Below are positions 23,108-32,991 of a stretch of DNA of 64,000 bases, in pieces. A program made the translations under genes and the position numbers. The DNA is from Adiantum capillus-veneris (Eukaryota; Streptophyta; Polypodiopsida; Polypodiales; Pteridaceae), in assembly GCA_014529385.2 (NCBI GenBank), contig CM043959.1, positions 50,891,253-50,955,252 on the forward strand. The letters run 5' to 3'. Within the stretch, counting starts at the first letter, position 1; each line of letters opens with the position of its first letter. The notes below the pieces were generated by a model. It was not told the DNA's origin and searched no databases. It saw only the letters and a program-made list of their open reading frames with translations.

Positions 23108-25123
23108 TCATTTTGGAGGTAGGTCCATAGGGATATCATCGATGAACACATCTTGGAATCCTTTTAGAAAAGTAGACAAGTCTAACTCTTCTTGATTCCT
23201 ATCATTTTCTTTTGATGAAACATTATTAGCTTTTAGAGACTCTTTGACATAAATCATGTACGCAGAAACTGAGCTCTTCATTGATTTATCAAAAGAAAGA
23301 GGATTTACAAGTGGAATAGTGCGACCACGCTCACTAGCATCTATATACATGTTCTTTCCCCTGTATGTGAAGTAAATTCTCATTTCAGGGAACTTCATGT
23401 TGGCAGCCATGCGATCAAACCATGGTGCCCCTAGGATAACATCATGATGTTGGAGAGGAGAGATGAAGAAGTCTTCTTTGTCGACATAGCTTTGGACATG
23501 AAGCCTCAACTTCCCAATCAAGGGAGTAGCAGAGGCTTTTTGTCCCTTGAAAGCTGCATCATCTATTACTATATCTCCCATCTCAAAAGCTTGAATGCCC
23601 AACTTGGTGGCCAACTCTATTGATATGTAGTTGAGAGTAGAGCCAGGGTCAAACAAGATGAAGGCATCATGCTCTCTTACCTTTCCCCAAGCATAGGAGA
23701 GTGATGATCCTTTGCAATGAGCATCCTCTTTTGGAGCTTCGATGGTGGAAGCCCTAGGAGTCTCATTGCGAGTATTCTTCTTGGGGCAAGAACGATAGCC
23801 ATGTCCTTGCTCCCCACACTTGAAACATTTATGGTCCTTGCGAAAAGCTTCAAGCTCTTCAGGAGAGAGTTTGTTTTTACCTTTGTAAACTCCCTTCTCC
23901 TTGGACCGATTGTTGTTGTTGTTATTGTTGTTGTTGGAAGTGCCTTGGGAATTATTTTGAGCATTGGATTTCCCCTTTGCATCATTTTTATCTTTTATTT
24001 CCATGGGCTTGACATTACGTCTAGCCCCTTGATGGAAATTGATGCGTGAAGCAACCATGGTGTGATGGATTACTTCTGTAATAGTACCAGGCCGTTGAGA
24101 GTTGATGTATTCGGCCATCTCTTCAGGTAATCCCGCACAGAATTGCTGTCTTTGCTCGGCAAATTCTATCTTTTGAAAGACAGTAGTTTTGAGATGTAAA
24201 TCCCAAAACTTGTCTACATACTTGTTGATAGACTCATGAGAGAGAAGCTTCAATCCGCGCCATTCGGTAAGAACTTTATCTTTAGTATCGCTTGGAATAA
24301 ATTGCTTCATGATGGAAACTCGTAGAGTTTCCCATGTCTTTGGGGCTTCTCCATTGCCACGAAGGCTAGCCCACCATTGACGAGCTGATTTTTGGAAGTG
24401 CATAGCTACATGGCGTAGCTTGGAGGACTCTGTGAAGCCCTCGTCCCCAAAGGCCGCATCAAATTGCTGGATGAAGGCCAACACTTTGTCGGTAGCACCA
24501 AAGGTGCCATCGTAGGTGAGAAAAGAGATACTCTTTCCTCCCTCCTTGAACTTCTTTAGCTTTTGTGACCTTCGCCATGCAAGAAATGATTTGCGATGTC
24601 CTCCCCTCTTGTATTCTCTAGGAGAATAGCCATAACTTTCATCGAAAGAGGAGGAAGGTGAAGAAGAAGGAGAAGAGGGTGACCTCTTCCTAGCCCTTTT
24701 CTTCCTTTGTTTCCTCTCTTGCCTTTCAGAGTGATGAGGAGAAGGACTATAGGTTGCTCTTTTCCTCTTGGGAGGAGTAGGCGATCGTCTAGACCGCCGT
24801 CTTCGTGGAGCCACCTCTTCAGAAGAACTTAGACTTTCATTGCTTTCTTTCTCTTTGGATTCCTCCTCTCGAATGGGAGAGAGTCTTCTTTTGGGGGTCT
24901 CTTCAAGAGGCCTCCTAAGCTCTCTCTCCTCTGGGAGAGGAAGGGAAATTCCATAAGCACGAAGTTGTTGAGTAACTTCGGCTTGAAAAGCAGGGTTGCC
25001 CATAGCTTGCTGCAACCTAGCGACGAGATAATTCACAAACATGGGAGCATCATCATTAGCACCTTCATGTGCAAAATCAAAGCTATCAATGTTCATTCCA
25101 CTCTCTTGATTATTGTCAACCAT
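23108..25123 (-). CDS. gag: Chromovirus Gag-protease
   Basis: The 671-residue frame starts at ATG, about 400 bp downstream of the PBS. Residues 68-160 are rich in Arg, Ser and Pro with runs of basic residues, resembling an SR-rich or nuclear-localising segment. The capsid (retrotransposon gag) region covers about 200-345. A poly-Asn stretch is at 397-405. The nucleocapsid knuckle CFKCGEQGHGYRSC (433-446) has standard CX2CX4HX4C spacing. The protease active site is FDPGST near residue 492, followed by DVILGAPWFD at 561-570. Gag packages the RNA and the protease matures the polyprotein. The frame ends at a TGA with pol in the same frame behind it, so either this copy has one nonsense mutation or pol is made by readthrough. 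Confidence 0.94.
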   Translation of the reverse strand: MVDNNQESGMNIDSFDFAHEGANDDAPMFVNYLVARLQQAMGNPAFQAEVTQQLRAYGISLPLPEERELRRPLEETPKRRLSPIREEESKEKESNESLSSSEEVAPRRRRSRRSPTPPKRKRATYSPSPHHSERQERKQRKKRARKRSPSSPSSSPSSSFDESYGYSPREYKRGGHRKSFLAWRRSQKLKKFKEGGKSISFLTYDGTFGATDKVLAFIQQFDAAFGDEGFTESSKLRHVAMHFQKSARQWWASLRGNGEAPKTWETLRVSIMKQFIPSDTKDKVLTEWRGLKLLSHESINKYVDKFWDLHLKTTVFQKIEFAEQRQQFCAGLPEEMAEYINSQRPGTITEVIHHTMVASRINFHQGARRNVKPMEIKDKNDAKGKSNAQNNSQGTSNNNNNNNNNRSKEKGVYKGKNKLSPEELEAFRKDHKCFKCGEQGHGYRSCPKKNTRNETPRASTIEAPKEDAHCKGSSLSYAWGKVREHDAFILFDPGSTLNYISIELATKLGIQAFEMGDIVIDDAAFKGQKASATPLIGKLRLHVQSYVDKEDFFISPLQHHDVILGAPWFDRMAANMKFPEMRIYFTYRGKNMYIDASERGRTIPLVNPLSFDKSMKSSVSAYMIYVKESLKANNVSSKENDRNQEELDLSTFLKGFQDVFIDDIPMDLPPK

Positions 25124-25518
25124 GTTAACAAAATTTATGTTTATACTTAGTGTATGCTTTGGCAGTTCAAAACCTTAGTTGCCACTTCTCTTAGCCTTTG
25201 AAAATCGGCTCTTAAGTATCTACACCCACGGCTCAAAGTGGTTAATTATAGAGAGTAGAGGAGTAGGTCTAACATAGCAGAGTTGCCAAGGGCTAGCTCC
25301 TTTCGGACTTCTTATGGCTCAATAATGGTAAAGCCGTAGGAAAGTCTAAAAAGACTCCATTATTAAGTCCAAATCTCCCGAGGTGTGAACCATCCCCCAC
25401 ATAGTGGGCTTAACAAAACCGATATTAGATCCCAGTTCCACTTACTCTATTATAATTAACAACATCAACCATTTATAGGCTACTTAAGGACCTCTCTTCT
25501 TAAGCAAGAAAAGAGAAA
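25124..25518 (-). other. Chromovirus leader between PBS and gag
   Basis: About 400 bp without a long frame. It would be the 5' untranslated part of the genomic RNA. I see no further recognisable signal. Confidence 0.7.
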
Positions 25519-25537
25519 CCAAATGCTCTGATACCAA
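25519..25537 (-). other. Primer-binding site, initiator Met tRNA type
   Basis: On the minus strand TTGGTATCAGAGC lies directly after the 5' LTR. TGGTATCAGAGC is the standard plant retrotransposon sequence complementary to the 3' end of initiator Met tRNA. Confidence 0.95.
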
Positions 25538-26531
25538 TGTAATGGAATTTAATGAGAGTTCTTTCAAGAAATGATTTTGTGAGCATAGCGGGTAGACATA
25601 ATTGAAGATAGCAACATAATCATAGCAATTAGTTAACTTGGCATGGACAATACTTTTGCAACAGAGAGAATTTAGAGAACATGACAACAGTTGAGGACCG
25701 GATTTATGTGGAGCCGGTCCCCCCTCCAATAGGCATTTGTATTATGATTTCTCCCATAAAGAGAGACTTGTTACAATACATTCTTTGTGTTCCTTGTAAC
25801 CTAGGTGAAGCAATGAAGATGGAAAGCTTCATGCATCACCATCATAGCACAACCTAAACTTGAAGAAAGCTTTAACTATACCAAGCCTCAGTCCCAAGAC
25901 CTCAAACACCTTCGAAGGTGGAGAGAGCTAGCAGGGAATGAGGGTAGGGAAGAGGAAGAAGAAACATTTCATACGAGAAAGAGCTAGTTCCTCACTTATC
26001 ATAACTCTTGCGCTAGCATACATAATAGCATAGTAATGAAGAAGAGACAGATGGAAAGCTCAAGCATTGAAGCATGGCTCTTGGATGGATTTGCACTCCA
26101 TAGCCAAGAGTGTTGGTGTAGGCTCTCAACCTCTACTTGCTTGGAGAAGGAGAGGGAGCTCTTGCACTTTGCATAGTACACAATGAGAGTGTTTGTGAGT
26201 GTGTGTGGGTGAGTATACCCCCTAAGCACCCCCCTAGCGCTCTTGGGTCGACCCCCCCTTGTAGCTCATGCTTGAAGCTCATTGGACCCCTCCAGGCCTA
26301 GCCAATCACAAGCAGGAGCCATTACAAGCAACATGGGTAGCCTTGAGACAAGTGTCCCCCTTTCCCCTTTGAGAGAGAGGACTTGATAAATGCAAAATCA
26401 ATTAATTAAATATCCTAAATTATCATTGGACCCCTTGGGTGGCCAACCAATAGGCTTCAGGCACACCATGAGGGCAACATGAGGAGGAACTTGACAAGTG
26501 TCCTTGCTGCCTCTTCAAGATGGGGCTTCCC

Positions 26532-26603
<72 letters not shown>

Positions 26604-27174
26604 TCTCTCATCCCCCCCCCTTGTAGGCTCGCCCCCCTCCTTGTAGGGATATTTTTGACTTTGGATGAGCAAGCCCCTTAGTCATCAAGCATGACTAAGC
26701 ACTTGAAGTAGGGGGTGTTCCCACAAGCATCTCAGGCAAGCTTCTCAAGGCACCTCAAGCACCTTAATCATGCACCAAGTCAAGCACCTCAAGCATGGAG
26801 CTAGTCAAGCACCTCAAGCATCTTAAGCAAGCACCTCAAGCAGGACAAGCACCTCAAGCACGACAAGCACCTTGATCTTGAACCGGGTTCCCACATGAAT
26901 CTCAGCCCTAGCTTACCTAAGGTCAAAGGAATTTTACACACATTATTGGAGGTCTTCAATGAAGCTAACCCTAAGGTCTTATGCTCCATTGGTTAGCCTT
27001 GCTCTTGATAGACCATCTCCCATTTGGGCCCCTTTACTATTGGCCCCGTGTTGAGATAGATCTATAAGCACATATCTATATCTTAATACTTGTTCCCGTT
27101 TATTCTCCCACATTAAGTGATCAATTTAATATGAGAAAATCATTTGGGTTGGTTAGATATTAGATTTTATGACA
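25538..27174 (-). mobile_element. 5' LTR of nested chromovirus
   Basis: A 1637-bp LTR, nearly identical to 18370-19972 apart from the longer TG tract and scattered substitutions. Ends are TGTAATGG and TTATGACA. It carries the promoter in principle, but I could not pick a convincing TATA box. Confidence 0.96.
26533..26601. repeat. (TG)n microsatellite in 5' LTR
   Basis: About 69 bp of TG repeat, roughly twice the length in the sister LTR. Confidence 0.96.
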
Positions 27175-28393
27175 CCTTTGGATCATAAAGGGCTATACCC
27201 CCTGAAGCTGCATCATGGCTCTTTCTGTATGAACCATCAAAGAACAACATATGTGCATTGCTGATTTGTGGCACTGCTTCAACTACCTTTCTCACCACTT
27301 CTTCCTTAACAATAAGGGAATTCTCCTTGTAGGTCAACAAATCAGCTAGGGTAGCCCTTGTACTGTCTTCCACTAGAAAAGAGAACTCAAACTCTTGCAG
27401 CTCAATTACCCATTTCTTCACCACATTTGACATGTTAGTGCCATTAATTAACTGTGGAAAAAAGGCATAACTCATCAAGAAAACAAAAGGTCATGGTAGC
27501 AAGTAATGACGAAATCGTCGACAAGCAAATATTACACTGGCCATCACTAGCTCTACTTCCGAGAACTTTCTCTCCGCTACCAACTTCACTCGGCTTGCAC
27601 AATATACTGGCCTCATATAATGGCTGCCCTTTCCCTTTTGCAGTAGCATTGCTCCAATGGCATCATCCCCTACTGATGGATTTACATAATACACTTGCTC
27701 CCAATTAGGAGCCTGCATGGCTGACAAACCCCCTAACACCTCTTTGACCTCTTGAAACACTTCTTCACACTTGTCATCTCATTGCAATGGATCATGCTTT
27801 GCCACTTGTTGTGATGGATAAAGGAGCTGTGAAGACAATGGAATAAACCGTGCCATGTACTTCACTTTGTGTATAAAGGTTGCCAATTGCTTCATACTCG
27901 TAGGTGATGGAAGAAGAATAATAGGCTTAACCTTGTCTGGATCAGCCTCAATGCCATTTTCGGACACCATATGGCCCAATAATTTCAACCTTGGCTGTGC
28001 TAGATGACATTTCTTTGGATTAAGTTGTCCTCCACATTCATCATATCGAGCCAAAACCATCTGCAACTTCTCATGATGTTCAGCCCTACTGCTGTATACA
28101 CAGAAGTCATCCATGAAAGCTTTAACACAATTGCCAATGAATGGTTCCAATACCCAATTTGCTCTCTCTTGATAGAAAGATGGTCCATTTGTCAACCCAA
28201 ATGGCAATACCATGTAGCAATAGCAGCCCCATGGCGTAATAAAAGTTGTCTTTGTTCGGTCTTTAAGAGCAATCTTCAATTGAAAATAGCCTGAAAAACC
28301 ATCACATACACTGTACCTCTCATAACGTGCCCACTGAATCCAAGATCTGATAGATGAATGGAAGAGGATATGGGTTCTTCTTAGTGGCTGCAT
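27175..28393 (-). pseudogene. RT core, RNase H and start of second RNase H, Tat-like element
   Basis: Reading from high to low coordinate: RT palm with VCDGFSGYFQL, LPFGLTNGP and the catalytic AFMDDFCVYSS; the connection region; a degraded first RNase H (27491-27760, GAMLLQKGKG, CRRFRHYLL); then the start of a second RNase H-like domain (27175-27478, MLFFDGSYR, DAASGGIALYD). All three open parts share one frame, separated only by two TGA codons. The second RNase H is typical of plant Tat elements and resumes at 18369 beyond the nested chromovirus. The 5' RT part is in another frame (28320-29003), so an indel lies near 28.33 kb. Confidence 0.92.
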
Positions 28394-29003
28394 TTAAGGG
28401 TTTAAAATCTACACAAATCCTCCACTTTTCATCCTTCTTTGGAGTGACTACTACTGGACTCACCCATTCTGTGGTCTCCACTGGAACTATGAACCCTGCC
28501 TTCAATAACTTGTCCACCTCTTCTCGCAAGGCTTCCATCTGCTCTTGACCCATCCTTCTTATCCTTTGTCGCACTGTCTTAGCACCTTCTTTCAAATCTA
28601 TATGCATCTCTTCACCCTTGAACCCTCTGATCTCTTCATATGAAGTAATGAATAGATCAGAAAAACTAGCTAGCATGTGAAAATATATCTCCTTCTCCAT
28701 AGCTGAGAGGTCTCCACTGATCATTTGTGTCATCAATTCCTGCTTCTTTGACGATTCAACCTTGGTCTGCATTAGCCCTTCAATCACTTCATAAGGTCCT
28801 TCATTTTCATCTTCAACCTCATTCGCAAATGCGACTACACCAGACTCCTGGATTCCTTTGTCCATCAAAAGAAATGCAACATCAGCATCCTCATCACTGC
28901 TAGTAGTACTATCACTATCCTTATCAGACACTGTGGAATATTCTTCATCACTAGACTCATCCTCATCTCCATAAAGCTCCTCCAACCATTTCCTTGTGTC
29001 CAT
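28320..29003 (-). pseudogene. Acidic linker and RT N-terminus, Tat-like element
   Basis: The 227-residue frame begins with a very acidic, Asp/Glu/Ser-rich linker (about residues 9-70), passes a region with SDLFITSYEEIRGF, and enters RT at VDKLLKAGFIVPVETTEWVSPVVV and WRICVDFKPLNAATKKNPYPLPF. The frame is lost just before the RT aspartate motif that continues in the next frame downstream. It belongs to the minus-strand Tat-like polyprotein between protease and RT core. Confidence 0.88.
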
Positions 29004-29040
29004 ATTGTAAAGCTTATTGGCACCTGTCTTTCCATAGAGG

Positions 29041-29939
29041 CTAATAGTACCACGTCGCCAATCTTGAACAGCTGCCGAGTATAATAGGATATGCTCCCAA
29101 CCCCGCTGGCATCACATGAAAATCAACCACTACCTTTGCATCATATTCCTCCACTTCTAAGCTCTTTACAACACCCAAACATTTTACTTTCTGATGATTT
29201 GCCAATCTAATCCGAAAGCCTGACACCCCAGTCACTGTAAGACCCATCTTCTCAACGCATGAGTGTGTTATGACACATATTTGGGCTCCACCATCCACAT
29301 AACCTTGTCCCAGATTTTTTCTTTTGTGCCACACATCTACTATTGGGCAAATGTCGGGTAGCTCATCCATTGCCAATACCTTCACTGAACCTGTCTCTGG
29401 CTCTTTCTCCATTGGGTTAACCATCCTCTTCCACTGTCGCTTTAGCTTAGGCACCATCTCTATAAGCTGCCCAAAAGTAACATCTTCCTTTCTACTTTTC
29501 AAATCCTCCTTCAAGTCATAGCTTAATTGCCCATCCCATAGTGGAAAATCTGAAACATGAAACTTGCGACGAGCCCTCCTTTTTCTCTTGGCCTTGACAT
29601 CTTCACCTTCATGACTCTTTCCCTTCTTCTTACTAGGACCTGGGGCACTTCTTCCTTCCTTTTCCTCTGTGCTCCTCTTTCCAATAGGCATCACTAATGT
29701 ATCCTCTAGCTTTGATGCCTTCTCCAAGGTGACTACACTTAGCACTTTTGTCTTTCCCTTTTCCTCCTGGGTTAATCCATTGGTTCCTTCATCTCCCTTA
29801 ATTTCGATGCCATAATCATTGGACCTAGTTAGCACCTGTCTTGGCAATGGATATATGTCTCCCCCCATCCTTGGTGGCTTATAACATTGCGGGCTGATGT
29901 GACCCAACTCTCCACAATTATAACATGTGGGCGTCTGCC
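29041..29939 (-). pseudogene. Nucleocapsid knuckle, basic linker and protease, Tat-like element
   Basis: The part just upstream of 29907 encodes CYNCGELGHISPQC, a standard CX2CX4HX4C knuckle. A Lys/Arg-rich segment follows (KAKRKRRARRKFHVSDFPL), then a protease-like domain with YVDGGAQICVITHS where DSGA or DTGA is usual, and VDFHVMPAGLGAYPIILGS. The related plus-strand element reads DESAQICII at the same place. The protease would process the Tat-like Gag-Pol. Confidence 0.85.
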
Positions 29940-29997
29940 TCCAGAATCTACCATTACTTTGTCCAACACCATTCCTGAGTCTTTCTTCACCTCCTGG

Positions 29998-30779
29998 CTA
30001 ATTTGCAAACCTCCCTCGACCTCGATTATTTCCCACTTGACCCAGCATGTTTAGGCTGAGATTCTTCATTAAATCTACCACTTGCCTCATGTCTTGCCTT
30101 AGCCCATCATCTTGCACTGCTGTAGTGACCACTGTTGGCATAACCTGAGGAGTAACAGAAACCACTGGTTCATGATGAACCCGACCTTGTGAAGAATCCA
30201 TAGGATGAAATTCAGACCTCATGGGCAAAGACTCCACCCCTAACTAGCTCATTTTCCTCAACTTCCACTCTTTGTTCCTTGCTACCTCTAGTGCATCTTC
30301 ATATGTCCTAGGCTTCTTTAGCTCCACTCTCCAACGTATATTCTCCCAAAGACCAGCCAAGAACCTATCCTTCTTCATCATGTCAGGCGGGGATACGTGT
30401 GGTGCTAAGGCCTTGCACATCCTCTCCCATGCCAATGAGAACTTAGTATGTACGCATCTACTGGCTCACCTTCCTTTTTCACTAAAGCCTATACTTCTTG
30501 CCACACTTTGTCAGGATCTTCTATCTTCACAAACTCCACTTCCAATCCATGTCGTAGATTGTCCCAACTCAATCTTACAGGTGGATCAGCCACACGCAAC
30601 TCCTCTTCAAATGCTTTGGACCAAACTCGTGCATCACTCTTCAAACAAATTTGGAGAAGGTGTAACATCTACGCTGGGTCATGGATCTGGTTGCTAATGC
30701 ATGCAACCTCCATCTTTTCCAAAAAGTCTTCCACATCTTCATCACTTCTTCCATGAAACTCCGGATAAGAGAAAGCCAT
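29998..30779 (-). pseudogene. Gag capsid region, Tat-like element
   Basis: Coding-like sequence begins at an ATG at 30779 with residues resembling MAFSYPEFHGRSDEDVEDFLEK, a typical retrotransposon gag start, and continues through 30244-30435 (LAGLWENIRWRVELKKPRTYEDAL) and 29998-30237 (MRQVVDLMKNLSLNML). Frameshifts and stops separate these parts. It is the capsid and spacer upstream of the zinc knuckle. Confidence 0.82.
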
Positions 30780-31813
30780 GGCTACTTAAGTTACAATGCT
30801 TTGAGAACCCCTTCAAATACACGTGCAAGAACCCAAACTTTTTAATGACTCAATTCCCAAAAACTTTAATGGAGCTCAACTTTAGATCAAAACAAACACA
30901 TGCACATCAAATGAGTTTTCATAGTTGATCATTGGAATTACAACAGGTAAAGGACATTCCAGGATCTCTCTTAATCTTCTTGGCCCGAACATAAAGACTA
31001 TGCGCTGCTGGAAAAAAATCTTCCTGGACACATGAACATTTATCTGGATTCTTTGGGCTGAATGAAAAGGAGTGAATTGAGGTCCATTTTGATCATCCAT
31101 TAAAGTTGACCATGCAGCTCCCAAGAAAGCATAGCTATCTTCTCCTCTGATTTTGCCAAAATTTCAGCCGCATAACAGCATAAATGGCTCAAAAGACCAA
31201 AAGACCAGCCATCATAACTTGGAAAATTTTTGACAGAGTTTCCCCAGAAGTAGAGCAGTAAGAACCCAAAATATAGACTGTATATGTATGCATAAACTGC
31301 CAACAATAGAACCCGAGCATCAATTAGGAATCACTAGTACATAGCCTATGGCGAGGTCACAAAAAGGGTGCTCTAGCTACCTGTATCACCGAAAGGATCT
31401 CCACATTTGAGAATACCCCAGATCAATAAAACCTCACGCTATCGACCCTCACACGAAGGCTAATGCAAATCGCATATAGTCAAGTCTCAGAAATGACTAT
31501 CTTCTAGACCAAGTCTCAGAAATGGTTGGGACTGCCAAATAAAACCAAGTATGGCTCCACAAAGGCGTACAATGGCAGTTTCCACAAGTAACGTACAATA
31601 CCAGACAATGCGCTCAAACAGGCGCGCCAAATGATGCATACCCACAACAACTGCAAGTGACACCACTGCTAGTATATCACTGTACTCCAGCTACCTGTAC
31701 CTGTGTGAATCACCTGTACCTATCCCTGTCCCTGTAACCTGTAACCTGTGACCTGTGACCTGTAATCCTGAATCTCGAAGCTTGAAGATCGAACAGAAGG
31801 TACTCGAAGAAGA
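30780..31813 (-). other. Leader of minus-strand Tat-like element
   Basis: About 1 kb between PBS and gag with no long frame. It contains a patch of short CTGTAACC/CTGTGACC-type repeats at 31692-31767. Confidence 0.7.
31692..31767. repeat. Short (ACCTGTR)n tandem repeat near PBS
   Basis: ACCTGTA, ACCTGTG and related 7-bp units are repeated about eight times with drift, some 50 bp from the primer-binding region. Confidence 0.8.
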
Positions 31814-31837
31814 TCCTCCGTGGGGGGACCAAAAGAA
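31814..31837 (-). other. Primer-binding site candidate, Tat-like element
   Basis: Directly after the 5' LTR the minus strand reads TTTTGGTCCCCCCACGGAGG. The plus-strand Tat-like element has TTTTGGTGCCCCCACTGAGG at the same place. The shared TGGTNCCCCCAC core fits a tRNA-complementary PBS, but I cannot name the tRNA. Confidence 0.7.
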
Positions 31838-32016
31838 TGTGAGCAGGATGGAAACACACAAAACGCCTCTATAACGACCCGACACACACTCTTGAAATGA
31901 TACACACACACACACACTATGGGGCACCACTCGGCTTTTACAACCCACCTGGCCGAGACAAGGAACTCACCGATGGAGTGAGAGGAGAGAGACTATCCAC
32001 TTGCCCACTCCACACA

Positions 32017-32049
<33 letters not shown>

Positions 32050-32991
32050 AAAAACTCAGCTCAAAAGAGGAGAATTTCTGATGTTTAGATACAATAGATC
32101 TTGGGCCAACACCAATGGGGCAAATAGCTCACACAGTATGGGTAAAATAAGCCAGATACAATCACAAAATGGAGTAGAAGCTTCGCTCATAGGAGAAACT
32201 TACACAGCCAAAAGAGCACAAAAACGGTGAGGAATTTGGCAAAATGGACAGCGCCATCGCGTTCGGAACAACCCAAAACCCCAGTCTACAATGTCAAACT
32301 GCTCAAATCCGACCTCGGATGAGCAGTTTACGGCCAAAACAAGCTCCAAAAACCCCAAAAACACAGTTGCGGTTGTTCCTCCTCTTCTCTCCATGCTTTT
32401 TCTGGTCTTCTCTCAGTTTTTTCAGTTCCCACACTTAGCTTTATTAGTTGGGCACCCTTGGCCTTTTAGATGACCTCAAACGGACCCCGAACATGCCAAA
32501 AACTGACCTAGCAGTGCATAGTTGTCACCTTTTTGCATCATCCGCACACCTGGCACTCAACTTTTTTCAATAATGCATCCCACCACCACCTGAAGTGGCC
32601 CCAAAATATGGTCCTCATGATGAACTTTCTGCATAATTACCACAAGAAAACATCCACGTTGTGTCCATACTTCTCGACATGCAAGTATTGACCCCATTCA
32701 GCCTCCTGACGCCACTAGATGCCATCTGACGCACCTGCTTACCTCATGTCGTCGGCCCGCGGATAGCTTCCTCAAGAAGTTTTACGTGCTACCAACTCCT
32801 CCTTGTTGTAGAAAAAACACAGTGGTACTGGTGATAGTGAAAATCGATGCACTATGTACATGATGTCCTACCTGTATACATGTGGGCCCCACGTAACCAC
32901 CTGGCTCTGGAAAATGGGCAATCCTTTATTCGATGCACCATGCATGTGTATGTACATATGCGCAATACCTTGCTCCAAAAAACTCCTAACA
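31838..32991 (-). mobile_element. 5' LTR of minus-strand Tat-like element
   Basis: A 1154-bp LTR pairing with 15480-16633 with the same length. Scattered substitutions throughout make it visibly more diverged than the chromovirus pair. CA microsatellite at about 32019-32047. Confidence 0.93.

Larger units (their letters stand above)
18370..27174 (-). mobile_element. Nearly intact chromodomain Ty3/gypsy element (chromovirus)
   Basis: An 8.8-kb element with two LTRs, an initiator-Met PBS, gag-protease and pol frames and a polypurine tract, all on the minus strand. The coding part is one continuous frame from 25123 to 20333 except for a single TGA between protease and RT. The integrase ends in a chromodomain, which defines the chromovirus lineage and in related elements directs integration to heterochromatin. 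The element is nested in the second RNase H of a Tat-like element. The solo LTR at 9080-10693 is a second member of the same family. Confidence 0.95.
15480..32991 (-). mobile_element. Tat-like Ty3/gypsy element, split by a nested chromovirus
   Basis: Two 1154-bp LTRs bound a minus-strand gag-protease-RT-RNase H-second RNase H-integrase order, which is the layout of plant Tat/Athila-related gypsy elements. The element spans 17.5 kb because an 8.8-kb chromovirus (18370-27174) sits inside its second RNase H; without it the length is about 8.7 kb. The LTR ends, a purine tract next to the 3' LTR and a PBS-like motif next to the 5' LTR are all recognisable. Multiple stops and frameshifts mean it cannot encode a working polyprotein. 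It is itself inserted in the satellite array. Confidence 0.93.

Noticed and set aside
20333-25123. Interpretation as an integrated plant DNA virus (pararetrovirus).
   Set aside because: The LTRs, integrase, chromodomain, Met-tRNA PBS and target duplication identify a Ty3/gypsy retrotransposon.
27167-27478. Independent RNase H gene.
   Set aside because: It is the 5' half of the Tat-like second RNase H, cut by the chromovirus, and the other half lies at 17.5-18.37 kb.
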